Of a DNA stretch of 64,000 bases, positions 35,454 through 45,238 are shown one piece after another. Position 1 is the first letter of the stretch, and every line of letters starts with the position of its first letter. The notes beneath the pieces were generated by a model. That model was given only the letters and a program-made list of their open reading frames with translations. It was not told the DNA's origin and searched no databases. The position numbers and the translations under genes are program-made. Source of the DNA: Pseudonocardia terrae (lineage in GTDB: Bacteria > Actinomycetota > Actinomycetes > Mycobacteriales > Pseudonocardiaceae); assembly GCF_021343995.1 (NCBI RefSeq), contig NZ_JAJTTE010000003.1:163376-227375 (forward strand), written 5' to 3'.

Positions 35454-38423
35454 GTGGCGCTGGCTCTGTACCGGAAGTACCGCCCGGCGAAGTTCGCCGA
35501 GGTGGTGGGGCAGGAGCACGTCACCGAACCCCTGGGTACGGCACTCGCGGCCGGCCGGATCAACCACGCGTACCTGTTCTCCGGCCCGCGGGGCTGCGGG
35601 AAGACGTCGTCGGCGCGGATCCTGGCCCGTTCGCTGAACTGCGTCGAGGGGCCCACCCCGGATCCCTGCGGCGTCTGCTCCTCGTGCATCGCGCTCGCAC
35701 CCGAGGGGCCGGGGAACATCGACGTCGTCGAGCTCGACGCCGCATCGCACGGCGGCGTGGACGATGCGCGCGAGCTCCGCGACCGCGCCTTCTACGCGCC
35801 GGCCGAGTCGCGGTACCGGGTGTTCATCGTCGACGAGGCGCACATGGTCACCACGCAGGGCTTCAACGCCCTGCTCAAGATCGTCGAGGAGCCGCCCGAG
35901 CACCTCGTCTTCGTCTTCGCGACCACCGAGCCGGACAAGGTGCTGCCCACCATCCGGTCCCGCACGCACCACTACCCGTTCCGGCTGATCCCACCCGGCA
36001 CGCTGCGGTCGCTGCTCGAGCGCATCTGCGCCGACGAGGACGTGCACGTCGAGCCCGCGGTGTACCCGCTGGTCATCCGCGCGGGCGGCGGCTCGGCGCG
36101 CGACACGCTCTCGGTGCTCGACCAGCTGCTCGCCGGCGCCGGGCCGGCGGGCGTCACGTACGAGCGTGCGGTGGCGCTGCTCGGCGTCACCGACGTCGCC
36201 CTGATCGACGACGTGGTCGACGCCCTCGGCGCGGCCGACGGCGCCGCCGTCTACCAGGCGGTGGACCGGCTGGTCGAGGCCGGCCACGATCCGCGCCGTT
36301 TCGCCTCGGACCTGCTGCAGCGCCTGCGTGACCTGATGCTGCTGCAGGCCGTGCCCGAGGCCGCCGAGCAGGGGCTGGTCGAGGCTGCCGCGGACGAGCT
36401 GTCCCGGATGGTCGAGCAGGCCGCCCGCCTGGGCCCGGCCACGCTCACCCGGTACGGCGAGATCGTGCACGCCGGGCTCACCGAGATGCGGGGGGCCACC
36501 GCGCCGCGCCTGCTCCTCGAACTGTTGTGCGCAAGGATGCTGCTGCCCGCGGCCACGACGTCCGACGCCGGGCTGCTCGAGCGCCTCGAACGGGTCGAGC
36601 GGCGGCAGGCCATCGCGCCCGAGCCGGGTGGGGGCGGACCGTCCTCCGGCCTGGGTGGTGCTGCACCGGCCGTGTCGGGTGGTGCGGCTTCCGCCTCGTC
36701 CGGCGGCCCGGCTTCCGCGGTGTCCGGTGGGGGAGCCGCCGGCGGGGAGGCCGCGCCGCGGTTCGTCCGGCGGTCGCAGCGGGCGAAGGGGGACTCCGCC
36801 CCGGCGGCGGTGCGGCCGTCGCAGGAGGGTGCGGCGGACGGGGCTCGTCCCCCGCAGAAGGCGGACGACGCTGCGGCGTCCGAGCAGGTCACGACCGGTC
36901 GCGAGGACGTCGCTGCGCGAGCGGAGGACCGGCCGGCAGGTGCCGGCGACAGCAGCGCGCCGCGGGAGGCGGAGGGTGCGCCGGGTGGCGAGGCTGCTGC
37001 TTCCGCTGACGCACCCGAGCAGACAGACGCAGCCGCTGGGGTACACGGACCCGGCCGCGCAGAAGCGCCCGCCCGGGAAGACGGACCCGCTCCCACAGAC
37101 GGACCCGACCGGGGAGACGGACCCGCCCGCGCAGACGGACCTGCCCGCGCAGACGGACCCGCTCCCGCAGGCGGACCTGCCCGCGCTCACGGACCTGCCC
37201 GCGCAGACGGACCCGCTCCCGCAGACGGACCCGACCGGGGAGACAGACCCGCCCGCGCTGAAGCGCCTGCCCGCGCTGACGGACCTGCCCACGCTGACGC
37301 ACCGGCCCGAACTGATGCGCCCGCTCGCGCTGACGCACCTGCCCGCAATGACACGTCCGCCCGCACAGACGCGCCCGCCCGCGCCGACGAGTTCGAGGCT
37401 TCGGCGCGCGGCGAGGACTCCGGCCCCGCGGCGTCTGCTCAGGAGGCGGCCCCGCGCCGGAAGGACGAGCCCGAACGCGCAGGTGCCGGTCGCGAGGCCG
37501 CCGCCTCCGGGCCGGATGCTGATGAGGCATCGCACGAGGCCGTCGGGCATGTTTCCGCTGGTCACAACCCGTCGAGCGAGGCGCCCGGTCGCGAGACTTC
37601 CGGCCGCGGAACTCTGCCCGGGCACGAGGCTGCCGCCCGTGAGAACGCTGGACGGGCTGACGAGTCGCGGGCAGCCGAGAGACCCACTCGACGCGAGTCC
37701 TCGGCGCGGTCCGACGCGTCGCCGCATCAGGTGGCCCCGAGCGGTCCTTCGCCCGCAGCGGAGCCCGCTGCCGAAGCCGGCGCTCCCGGCGCGGTTGAGG
37801 GGGCGCCTGCCGCGCAGGGTCTCGACGGGAGCGGCGTCCGACGCGTGTGGTCGGAAATCCTTGCCGCAGCCCGTCAGCGCAGCCGCAGCACGGAGGCGCT
37901 GCTGGTCAACGCCACCGTCCGTGCGGTGCAGGACGACACGCTGGTCCTCAGTATCGGCTCGCCACCGCTGGCCCGGCGGCTCTCGGAGCAGCGGAACACG
38001 GACGTGATCTCCGAGGCGTTGCGCGCGGTGCTGGGCGTGCAATGGCGCGTCCGGTGCGAGACGGGCGACGGCGGCGTCCCCGCCCAGCCGCCCCGGCAGG
38101 CGGCGCAGCGGCCAACTCCGCAGCGACCGTCGCGGCGCGAGGCCCCGGAGCCGGAGCGGCCGCGGCCCGAAGCCACGCGACCGGAGCGCGCCGAACCACG
38201 CCGCTCCGCACCGCAACGCCCCCGCGATGGCAGCAGCTCCGACGAGGGCATCCCGCTCCCGCCCGAGCCGCCGTCCGACGAGCCCCCGCCGGACGACGAG
38301 GAGGCCATGTTCGCCGAGGCCGACGCGTCTCGCGCGGAGCGAAGCGTCCGCCGCGACCCCGAGGAGGTCGCCATCGAGCTGCTCTCCTCGCAGCTCGGCG
38401 CCCGCGCCTTCGACCAGCGCTGA
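35454..38423 (+). CDS. dnaX: DNA polymerase III subunit gamma/tau
   Basis: 989 residues from GTG 35454, against roughly 580 in M. tuberculosis. Clamp-loader ATPase in residues 1-370: LYRKYRPAKFAEVVGQ, Walker A GPRGCGKTSSA, four zinc cysteines in CVEGPTPDPCGVCSSC, Walker B FIVDEAHM, and the sensor region GGSARDTLSVLDQL. Residues 400-790 are low-complexity; about 535-650 are near-tandem ARADGP / ARTDAP hexapeptides. A folded C-terminal domain (VWSEILAAARQRSRSTEALL) returns near 800, followed by another disordered Pro/Arg/Glu tail. The ATPase and tau-type domains look intact, so the gene should be functional. Confidence 0.95.
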   Translation: MALALYRKYRPAKFAEVVGQEHVTEPLGTALAAGRINHAYLFSGPRGCGKTSSARILARSLNCVEGPTPDPCGVCSSCIALAPEGPGNIDVVELDAASHGGVDDARELRDRAFYAPAESRYRVFIVDEAHMVTTQGFNALLKIVEEPPEHLVFVFATTEPDKVLPTIRSRTHHYPFRLIPPGTLRSLLERICADEDVHVEPAVYPLVIRAGGGSARDTLSVLDQLLAGAGPAGVTYERAVALLGVTDVALIDDVVDALGAADGAAVYQAVDRLVEAGHDPRRFASDLLQRLRDLMLLQAVPEAAEQGLVEAAADELSRMVEQAARLGPATLTRYGEIVHAGLTEMRGATAPRLLLELLCARMLLPAATTSDAGLLERLERVERRQAIAPEPGGGGPSSGLGGAAPAVSGGAASASSGGPASAVSGGGAAGGEAAPRFVRRSQRAKGDSAPAAVRPSQEGAADGARPPQKADDAAASEQVTTGREDVAARAEDRPAGAGDSSAPREAEGAPGGEAAASADAPEQTDAAAGVHGPGRAEAPAREDGPAPTDGPDRGDGPARADGPARADGPAPAGGPARAHGPARADGPAPADGPDRGDRPARAEAPARADGPAHADAPARTDAPARADAPARNDTSARTDAPARADEFEASARGEDSGPAASAQEAAPRRKDEPERAGAGREAAASGPDADEASHEAVGHVSAGHNPSSEAPGRETSGRGTLPGHEAAARENAGRADESRAAERPTRRESSARSDASPHQVAPSGPSPAAEPAAEAGAPGAVEGAPAAQGLDGSGVRRVWSEILAAARQRSRSTEALLVNATVRAVQDDTLVLSIGSPPLARRLSEQRNTDVISEALRAVLGVQWRVRCETGDGGVPAQPPRQAAQRPTPQRPSRREAPEPERPRPEATRPERAEPRRSAPQRPRDGSSSDEGIPLPPEPPSDEPPPDDEEAMFAEADASRAERSVRRDPEEVAIELLSSQLGARAFDQR

Positions 38424-38470
38424 CCGCTCACACCTTGGTTCCCGCGCCCTCAGCCGCGTCCCGTGCGCGG

Positions 38471-40068
38471 CCTGAGCTTGATCTTTAACCTGCTGCTGCC
38501 GGGCTGGTAGCGCTGGCAGGGTGTTTGCCGACGTCGTGGCGGGTGGCGCGTGCTCGGTTGCGGGAGCCGGGTGGACGTCCTGGGCCGGGGCGGCCGGGTT
38601 TCGGTGCTCTGGCCGGATGGCTGGTCTTCGCGCGGAGGTGGCGAAACCCGCGGCGGACCCGCGCGGGGGTCAGCCGGCCCGGCTCGGCGGGTTTCTCCCA
38701 GGGCCGCCGTAGATCGGCGGCGAGCGGGCGGGCCAGACGCAGCTGGGTGTAGGCGCCGATGATCAGCCAGGTCCAGCGGTCCGCCGCGCCGGGGGTGCGG
38801 ATCTTCGGGACGGTCCAGCCCAGGGTCTGCTTGAACAACCGGAAGGTGTGCTCGAGATCGAACCGGCGCAGGAACCCCTGCCACCACCGGTCTACATCCG
38901 CTGCCGTGGCGCCGACGACCGAGGACCACAGCCAGACCGGTTTCGGGGCGTGATCACCGGGCAGGCGCTCGACCTGCAGCCGGATCAGGGTGCCGGAGAT
39001 GATCGGTAGCTCCCCGGGGTGGTCGACCCACACACCGCGGTGGGTCAGCCGCGGGTAGAGCCCATCCCAGGCAGTGGCGACCGCCCGGCCGTAGCGGGTG
39101 GTGTCGGTAGCAGTGGTGTGCGCCGGTGTCCACCACGTGTCCGGGTCGGAGAGGGCGAAGTCCGGGCCGTGGCGCGGTGGGCGCCCGGTCGCCCGGGCCG
39201 GGCGCAGAGCACGCGGGCCGCGTAGGACCCGGTCCGAACGCAGCCGGCCGAGCAGCTCCACCGGCAGGTCCGCCAGCACATGCGCGAGGCGGGTGATGTC
39301 GTAGCCGGCATCGGTGACGATCAGGATTGGCAGGTCCCCATCACGCCACTGCCCGGCGGCGATCAGCCGGTCGACGACCTCGCGGAGTTGGGCGGCGGCG
39401 ACCGCGGTGGCGTCCTGGGCGGGGCCGACCCGGACCACATCCAACAGCGCGGTCCACGAGGTGCGACCGGGTTCCAGCGCGGCGACGAACGAGTACGGCC
39501 AGCCCGGGATCATCTGCGCGTTGCCCCGGCCACGGCCGTAGACGTGACAGAACAGCCGCTCCGCGCTGGTCGGGGCATCCGAGCGCAGCCACGGCGAGGT
39601 GTCCACCGCCAGCACGATCCGCCCGTCGACCGCCCGGGGCAGCGGAAGCGCGGCCAGAGCCCGACGCAGCGCCCGTGGCTCGACCGCCCCGCAGGCCAGC
39701 GCGTCATACATCGCGCCGTGCCCACGCCGATGCTCACCGACCAGGGTCAGCTCCGGCAGCGGACCGGGCCGTCCGCGCACAGGACCGCCTCGCACAGCTC
39801 GAACAGCGCGTCCGCCCGCGCGCTGAGCGAGCCGTAGAACTCCAGCCGGAACCGGCCGAGTTCACCCCGCCAGCCCAGGGTGTCGAACACACCGCCGCCC
39901 CGACCATCCGTCACACTCATCACCGCGGCCATCGCCTTCGTCTTCGAGCTCTGTGGAAGGAACCCGAAGAGGATCAAGCGATGGCCGCGCCCATGTCCCG
40001 CCGACACGCCGCACGAACAGCACCGACTCGACGTCGACAGCGCACCAAGGTTAAAAATCAAGCTGAGG
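38471..40068. mobile_element. Insertion sequence with 21-bp terminal inverted repeats
   Basis: Left end 38471-38491 (begins CCTGAGCTTGATC) and right end 40048-40068 (inverted, begins CCTCAGCTTGATT) match at 19 of 21 positions and enclose one transposase gene, 1,598 bases in all. No clear target-site duplication was seen, so the insertion may be old or the true ends may be a few bases different. It lies 47 bases after the dnaX stop, between dnaX and the amidase-ebfC-recR genes. Confidence 0.82.
38485..39932 (-). pseudogene. DDE transposase, frameshifted
   Basis: The N-terminal part runs from ATG 39932 (MAAVMSVTDGRGGGVFDTLG) to FELCEAVLCADGPVR, then leaves frame near 39750-39765. The rest continues in another frame as LPELTLVGEHRRGHGAMYDA to a TAA inside the left terminal repeat. 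Catalytic-type acids survive: Asp in LAVDTSPW, Asp in IVTDAGYD and Glu in RRFDLEHTFRLFKQTLGWT. A net loss of one base explains the break. I saw no slippery heptamer for programmed shifting, so this copy is probably inactive. It resembles a transposase type common in Streptomyces and relatives. Confidence 0.8.
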
Positions 40069-40500
40069 ACGGCACCAGGGGGCACCAAGATCGCTCTGGG
40101 ATGAGCATCAAGATCGTTCTGACCGTCACTGGAGCGCGGGGCGTGCAGCAGTAGCGTGTCGCTCGGATCGATCACCGACTGGGTAGTGGTCGCGAGCGTC
40201 ACCGGAAGGCTGTCTTGGCAGCCACAGCGCTCCTCTCGGATTGATCATGGTCCTTCGGCAGGCCCGACAGTCATCGAGGTCGCGGCGGCGGCGCGGTTCG
40301 CGACCCCTATCACGAACCCGGGAGCACGAGCCCAGGAGCAGCAGCCGTGCTCATCGCGGCCAGGGCGCCGGATTCGGCCATCCCTGCGGACCGTCGGCAT
40401 GGTGCGGTGCTTCAGCCGCTCCACAGCGGCTGCTGCACCACAACCGCCCTCGCAGCCCGGCTCGGGGCGCCAGAAGCCGCGACCTGCCGAGGCACACAGG
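40069..40500. other. Intergenic, no gene seen
   Basis: 432 bases between the IS right end and the 22-bp repeat array. Open frames exist on both strands but none has a good ribosome site or recognisable product, and base composition is less G+C-rich near the IS end. The promoter of the leftward peptidase is not here, since that gene starts at 42450. Confidence 0.5.
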
Positions 40501-40712
40501 CCCGACTCGCGGAGGTTCAGAGCCCGACTCGGGGAGGCGAAGAGCTGGACTCGCGGAGGTTCAGAGCCCGACTCGCGGAGGCGCACAGCCCGACTCGCGA
40601 AGGTTCAGAGCCCGAGTCGCGGAGGTTCAGAGCCCGACTCGCGGGAGCCCACACCCCGACTCGCGGAAGCTCAGGGCCCGACTCGCGGGAGCCCACACCC
40701 CGACTCGCGGGG
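40501..40712. repeat. 22-bp tandem repeat, about nine and a half copies
   Basis: Contiguous 22-base units from 40501: each begins CCCGACTCGCGG and continues AGGTTCAGAG, or variants ending GAGCCCACAC, GAGGCGCACAG or AAGCTCAGGG. Nine full units end at 40698 and a tenth is partial. There are no spacers, so it is a minisatellite, not CRISPR. Because 22 is not divisible by three, the frames that cross it read the unit in all phases. It ends 22 bases before the stop codon of the leftward peptidase gene. Confidence 0.9.
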
Positions 40713-40734
40713 CCGGAGACCCAGGACCGCGAGC

Positions 40735-42450
40735 TCAGAGGTGGGAGAGGAGGTCCAGGCCCCGGGAGAAGGCGGTGATCTTGTTCTCCCGCTTGTCCGG
40801 CCCGTGACCCTCGTCGGGGAAGACCAGCAGCTCGGCGCCCGTGGCCTCGGCGATCTGCCGCGCCTCGGAGACCGGAACCCGCGGGTCGTTCTCCCCGTGC
40901 ACCACGAGCAGTGGCGCACGGATCTCGTCGAACCGCGTGAGTGGCGACGCCGAGGCGAGGAACCCGGGGTCCTCGCCGTACTCGCGCGCCCGGAACGCCC
41001 GCCGGTGCGGGGCGGTGTTCTCCAGGAAGGTGACCAGGCTGGACATGCCCGCAATGTCGACACCCACCGCCCACCGCTCCGGCTGGAACGCGAGCCCGAG
41101 CAGCACCAGGTAGCCGCCGTACGACCGGCCCCACAGCGCCGCCCGGGCGGGATCGCAGCCGAGCCCCGGCAGGGCGTCGTGCAGCGCGGCGAGATCGAGC
41201 AGGACGTCGAGACGCCGCTCCCGGTCGTCGGCCGAGTACCAGCGCTTCCCGAACCCGGTCGACCCGCGGACGTTCGGCACCAGCACGGTGTGCCCGGCGG
41301 CCACGAGCAGTTGCACGACCGGGTCGAAGCTGCGCACCGCCTGGCTCTCCGGCCCGCCGTGCAGCACGACCACCGCGGACCCGTCGGGCGAGGCCGGCCG
41401 GTACACCGCGCACGGCACCTGCTCGCCGTCCGATACCGGCACCTGCACGTCCGTGGGATGCACGAACGGCGGGCCCTCCCACGACGCCACGGTGCCCGTC
41501 ATCGGCGCGGCCTGCCCGGACGTCAGGTCGAGCAGCACGACGTCGCCGGGCGTGTCCGGAGCGGTGAACGACAGCGCCGCGAACCGCCCGTACGGCGAGA
41601 AGACCGGCGGGGTCCGTGTGACCACCCCGTCGACCGGCAGGGCGACCGTCGTCCGCAGCTCGCCGGTCGCCGCGTCGTGCAGCCGGATCGTGTCGATGCC
41701 CTCGGCCGACCGCACCACCAGCAGGGCGCTGCCGTCGGGCGCGAGCAGGCCCAGGAGGTCGGCGTCGTCGTCGGCGGCGAGCCAGGACCTGCCGAGCAGC
41801 GCGACGCCGATCCGGTCCCGGCGCGCGTCCGTGCTGACCACGACCTCGTCGCCGGCGAACTGCGGCCGCACGAACCGCGCGCCCTCGGCGAGCACCTGCA
41901 CGCGCCCGCCCTCGGTCTCGGGCATCGTGTCGACGGCCAGCAGCCGGTCCGTCATGGCCTCCTCACCGGGCACCGTGACCAGCAGCCGCCGCCCCTCCGC
42001 GTCGGCCGCGACCTCGCCGACCGGTCCGCAACCGCTCAGCACGGTCTCCTCGACGCCGGCCCCGACACCGTGGATCACGAGGTCGAACCCGACGCCGTCG
42101 CTCCGATTGGTCATGTAGACGACCCGCCCGGGCAGCACCGCGAGCAGCAGGTTCACGTGCTCCGGGTCGTCGACCAGGGGGACGAGCTCGCCGGACGCGA
42201 GGTCGAGCAGGCTGAGCTGGGCGCGCTCGTTGCCGTTGCGGTCGTGCTCGACGACGACCCGCCGCTCGCCCGGCAGGTACCGCCCGCGGCAGGGGCTCTC
42301 GAAGTTCGTGAGCGGGGTGGCGGTGCCGTCGGGGGCGAGTTCGACGAGCTGGACGGAGCCGGAGGCGTCGCCGCCGGCGAGGACCCGGCCGGAGTCGTCG
42401 ACGTCGAAGGCCCGCCAGGTGGGGAGCGCGAGGAGCTGTTCGGCGTGCAC
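40735..42450 (-). CDS. S9 family peptidase (prolyl oligopeptidase-like)
   Basis: 571 residues. Residues 1-330 form a WD/TolB-like beta-propeller (SGRVLAGGDASGSVQLVEL and further blades), 340-571 an alpha/beta hydrolase. Catalytic Ser in ALWGRSYGGYLVLLGLA, Asp in HGENDPRVPVSEARQI and His in FPDEGHGPDKRENK. No signal peptide, so probably cytoplasmic, clipping short peptides. It is 21 bases from the amidase gene end and on the same strand. Inserted, relative to the mycobacterial order, between dnaX and the amidase. Confidence 0.92.
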   Translation of the reverse strand: MHAEQLLALPTWRAFDVDDSGRVLAGGDASGSVQLVELAPDGTATPLTNFESPCRGRYLPGERRVVVEHDRNGNERAQLSLLDLASGELVPLVDDPEHVNLLLAVLPGRVVYMTNRSDGVGFDLVIHGVGAGVEETVLSGCGPVGEVAADAEGRRLLVTVPGEEAMTDRLLAVDTMPETEGGRVQVLAEGARFVRPQFAGDEVVVSTDARRDRIGVALLGRSWLAADDDADLLGLLAPDGSALLVVRSAEGIDTIRLHDAATGELRTTVALPVDGVVTRTPPVFSPYGRFAALSFTAPDTPGDVVLLDLTSGQAAPMTGTVASWEGPPFVHPTDVQVPVSDGEQVPCAVYRPASPDGSAVVVLHGGPESQAVRSFDPVVQLLVAAGHTVLVPNVRGSTGFGKRWYSADDRERRLDVLLDLAALHDALPGLGCDPARAALWGRSYGGYLVLLGLAFQPERWAVGVDIAGMSSLVTFLENTAPHRRAFRAREYGEDPGFLASASPLTRFDEIRAPLLVVHGENDPRVPVSEARQIAEATGAELLVFPDEGHGPDKRENKITAFSRGLDLLSHL

Positions 42451-42471
42451 CGCGGCGACCCTACGAAAGGA

Positions 42472-43272
42472 TCAGCTCGGCAGCGCGCCGAGGAAGTTCC
42501 GGATGCCCGTCGCGATCGCGGCGGCGTAGCGCTCCCGGCCCTCGGCTGACGAGACCACGGCGGCCTCCTCGGCGTTGCGCATGTTCGCGCATTCCACCAG
42601 GGCCGCGGGGACCGTCGCGAAGTTGAGCCCGCCCAGGTCGGGCCGGGGGGACAGGCCCTCGCGGCCGACGTAGGTGCTGGTCGGGAAGCCGCCGCCGCGC
42701 AGGGCGTCGCGCAGGTCACGGGCGAGGTCGACGGCGGGGCCGGACTGCGCCGCGTTGAGCGGCGGCGAGGAGTAGGCGACGTGGAAGCCGTGCCCGGCCG
42801 CCGCCGCCCCGTCGGCGTGCAGCGAGACGAGCAGGTCGGCGCCGGCCTGCTGGCCCGCCTTTCCGCGCTCGTCGACGCAGGGGCCCACGCCGTCGTCGGA
42901 GGTCCGCGTGAGGACGACGGCGATGCCGGCGGCCTCGAGATGGGCCCGGACCCGTCCGGCCAGGTCCCAGGTGAAGGCGTGCTCGGGGTAGCCGGCGTCG
43001 GTCGAGGTGCCGGTGGTGTTGCAGGCCTTGGTGCCGCCGCGGCCGTCGGGGACCTGACGGGTGATCGCGGCGCGGGCGGACCCGTTGCCGCCGTTGTGCC
43101 CGGGGTCGAGGACGACCGTCCGCTTCGGCGCAGGCGCGGCCGTGGGGGACGCGACGACGCTGCTGGTCGGGACCGCCACCGAGGGAGCGGGCGCCGCGGG
43201 GCCGGCCCTCGCGCAGGCGACCAGCAGGAGCAGGGCCGGCGTCAGGACGAGGGCGCGACGCGGGGCGGACAC
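42472..43272 (-). CDS. N-acetylmuramoyl-L-alanine amidase, Amidase_3, probable lipoprotein
   Basis: 266 residues from GTG 43272. Signal with lipobox [13 protein letters not shown] (Cys near 20), Thr/Pro/Ala-rich spacer, then the zinc amidase: [18 protein letters not shown] (His), [16 protein letters not shown] (His) and [17 protein letters not shown] (catalytic Glu). It cleaves the bond between muramic acid and the stem peptide. It occupies the position of Rv3717 beside ebfC-recR in M. tuberculosis. Start is uncertain, as no clear ribosome site precedes it. Divergent from ebfC. Confidence 0.9.
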   Translation of the reverse strand: MSAPRRALVLTPALLLLVACARAGPAAPAPSVAVPTSSVVASPTAAPAPKRTVVLDPGHNGGNGSARAAITRQVPDGRGGTKACNTTGTSTDAGYPEHAFTWDLAGRVRAHLEAAGIAVVLTRTSDDGVGPCVDERGKAGQQAGADLLVSLHADGAAAAGHGFHVAYSSPPLNAAQSGPAVDLARDLRDALRGGGFPTSTYVGREGLSPRPDLGGLNFATVPAALVECANMRNAEEAAVVSSAEGRERYAAAIATGIRNFLGALPS

Positions 43273-43344
43273 GGCAGACAGCGTGTCACGGCTACCCTGG
43301 GTCGCGAGACCGCACACGCGGGCGAGACCTCGAGGAGTGTTCTG

Positions 43345-43686
43345 GTGCAACCGGGTGGTCAGCCGGACATGTCGATGATCCTGCAGCAGGCGCAGAAGAT
43401 GCAGGAACAGCTCATGACGGCGCAGCAGGAGCTCGCCGAGGCCGAGGTGACGGGCCAGGCGGGCAACGGGCTCGTGCGCGTCACCCAGACGGCGGCGGGC
43501 GAGATCCGCCGCGTCGAGATCGATCCGAAGATCGTGGACCCCGAGGACGTCGAGACCCTGCAGGACCTGCTGGTCGGCGCCATCCAGGACGCCTCGCGCG
43601 CCGCGCAGGAGCTGCAGGCCGAGAAGATGGGCCCGCTGACCGGTGGCCTGGGCGACCTCGGCGGGTTCGGCCTTCCCGGCGTCTGA
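43345..43686 (+). CDS. YbaB/EbfC family nucleoid-associated protein
   Basis: 113 residues from GTG 43345, with GAGGAG upstream. Helix-sheet-helix YbaB fold: [20 protein letters not shown], then [20 protein letters not shown], and [19 protein letters not shown]. The family binds DNA as a dimer and is almost always next to recR and dnaX. One base separates its stop from the recR start. The Gly-rich C-terminus is typical of actinobacterial members. Confidence 0.94.
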   Translation: MQPGGQPDMSMILQQAQKMQEQLMTAQQELAEAEVTGQAGNGLVRVTQTAAGEIRRVEIDPKIVDPEDVETLQDLLVGAIQDASRAAQELQAEKMGPLTGGLGDLGGFGLPGV

Positions 43687-43687
43687 C

Positions 43688-44308
43688 GTGTTCGAGGGAC
43701 CGGTCCAGGACCTGATCGACGAGCTGGGCCGGCTGCCCGGCGTCGGTCCCAAGAGCGCGCAGCGCATCGCGTTCCACCTGCTCGCCGCCGACGCCGCGGA
43801 CGTCACCCGGCTGCAGGAGGTCCTGCAGAAGGTCAAGCAGGGCGTGCAGTTCTGCGAGGTGTGCGGCAACGTCTCGGAGAAGGAGCGCTGCCGCTACTGC
43901 TCCGACGCGCGCCGCGACCCCACGGTCGTCTGCGTGGTCGAGGAGCCCAAGGACGTCCTGGCGGTGGAGCGGACCCGCGAGTTCAAGGGCCGCTACCACG
44001 TGCTCGGCGGCGCGCTCGACCCGTTGGGCGGGATCGGGCCGGAGTCGCTGCGGATCCGCGAGCTGCTCGCGCGGCTCGGCGGCACCGGTCCGGCGACGGA
44101 CGAGGGCGACATCGGCGAGGTCATCATCGCCACCGACCCGAACACCGAGGGCGAGGCGACCGCGACCTACCTGGTCCGCCTGCTCAAGGACTTCCCCGGC
44201 CTCAGCGTCACCAGGCTGGCCTCGGGCCTGCCGATGGGCGGCGACCTGGAGTTCGCGGACGAGATGACCCTCGGCCGCGCCCTCGCAGGCCGTCGCGCCC
44301 TCAGCTGA
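43688..44308 (+). CDS. recR: Recombination mediator protein RecR
   Basis: 206 residues from GTG 43688. Helix-hairpin-helix [20 protein letters not shown] at the N-terminus, zinc finger [16 protein letters not shown] near 57-72, then the Toprim domain ([34 protein letters not shown]). With RecO and RecF it loads RecA on gapped DNA. Tightly coupled to ebfC. Its stop abuts that of the convergent hydrolase gene directly, with no base between. Confidence 0.97.
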   Translation: MFEGPVQDLIDELGRLPGVGPKSAQRIAFHLLAADAADVTRLQEVLQKVKQGVQFCEVCGNVSEKERCRYCSDARRDPTVVCVVEEPKDVLAVERTREFKGRYHVLGGALDPLGGIGPESLRIRELLARLGGTGPATDEGDIGEVIIATDPNTEGEATATYLVRLLKDFPGLSVTRLASGLPMGGDLEFADEMTLGRALAGRRALS

Positions 44309-45121
44309 TCAGCCGGCCAGCACCTTCGTCAGCACCTCGGCGAACTCCGCCGGGGCGCCGAGGAAGCCGCCGTGGTCGCCGGGGAAGATCGTCGGCGTCA
44401 CCCCGAGCCGCTCGGCCAGGGCCGTCGACGTCGCCTGGGTCAGCAGGTGACCGGACTCCGCGCCGATGCCGACGACGATCCGGGTCGGCGCCGCCCGCAG
44501 CGCCTCGACGTCGGGCACGAACCGCGTCGTGACCATCAGGTCGTGGCCCAGGAACCGCTCGGCGTCGCGCATGTCCTGCTCCGACGGCGGCGGGCCGGGC
44601 GGCGGCTCGGCCGGCGCACCGTCGTCGCCCACGAAACCGGCCGCGGCCATGAACTTGGCGAAGGCCGGGCCGGGGCCCTCGGCGTGGAAGGTCGCCACGA
44701 CGTCCTCGCTCACGGCGATCCGGGCTTCGCGATCCGGCAGCAGCTCGATCAGCGGCGGCTCGTGCGCGACGAGGGTGCGCAGCCGCTCCGGGTGCCGGGC
44801 GACGAGCGCGAGCCCGGTGGTCGCACCGCCGCTGGATCCGAAGACGTCGGCGGTGCTCGCGCCGAGGGCGTCGAGGATGGTGACGACGTCGTCCGCCCGC
44901 TGCTCCACCGGAACGTCGAGATCGGGGTCCTCGAGCGGGCTGTTCGCGATCCCGCGTGGGTCGGTGGTGACGACGGTGTGGTGGGCAGCGAGGGCGTCGG
45001 CGAGCGGGGCGAAGTGCGCCGCCGACATCGGCGACCCCACGACGACCAGCAGCGGGCCGGAGCCGCGCACCTCGTAGTGCAGGCGCGCGCCGGGGACGTC
45101 GAGCGTGTGGACCTCGGTCAC
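44309..45121 (-). CDS. Alpha/beta fold hydrolase
   Basis: 270 residues. Nucleophile elbow SGGATTGLALV (DVFGSSGGATTG) near 95, oxyanion region VVVGSPMSAAHFAPLADAL near 27-45, and a late His in FPGDHGGFLGAPAEF; the acid is probably in the preceding strand VVGIGAESGH. The type covers esterases, haloperoxidase-like and lactonase enzymes, and no substrate is suggested. Single gene converging on recR. Confidence 0.85.
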   Translation of the reverse strand: MTEVHTLDVPGARLHYEVRGSGPLLVVVGSPMSAAHFAPLADALAAHHTVVTTDPRGIANSPLEDPDLDVPVEQRADDVVTILDALGASTADVFGSSGGATTGLALVARHPERLRTLVAHEPPLIELLPDREARIAVSEDVVATFHAEGPGPAFAKFMAAAGFVGDDGAPAEPPPGPPPSEQDMRDAERFLGHDLMVTTRFVPDVEALRAAPTRIVVGIGAESGHLLTQATSTALAERLGVTPTIFPGDHGGFLGAPAEFAEVLTKVLAG

Positions 45122-45238
45122 GGTTCCTCCAGGTCATCGAAGCCGGCACGGGGAAGACCGGGTGCGCGGCGAGAACTCATCGCCGAGAACGAAGAAGCCC
45201 GGCGCCGCGGGCCGCGACGCCGGGCTCGGCCCGGTCGC

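Noticed and set aside
36628..38007. 459-codon plus-strand open frame inside dnaX
   Set aside because: Out-of-frame reading of the Pro/Asp/Ala repeat region (QTDP-type repeats) with no ribosome site; a shadow.
35289..38216. 975-codon leftward open frame over dnaX
   Set aside because: Antisense to a clear dnaX gene; long open frames on all strands are expected from the GC-rich codon bias and the repeat linker.
39750..39765. Programmed frameshift in the transposase
   Set aside because: No slippery heptamer or downstream structure seen; a one-base loss explains it more simply.
40501..40712. CRISPR-like regular repeats
   Set aside because: Units are contiguous with no unique spacers and there are no cas genes nearby; it is a tandem minisatellite.
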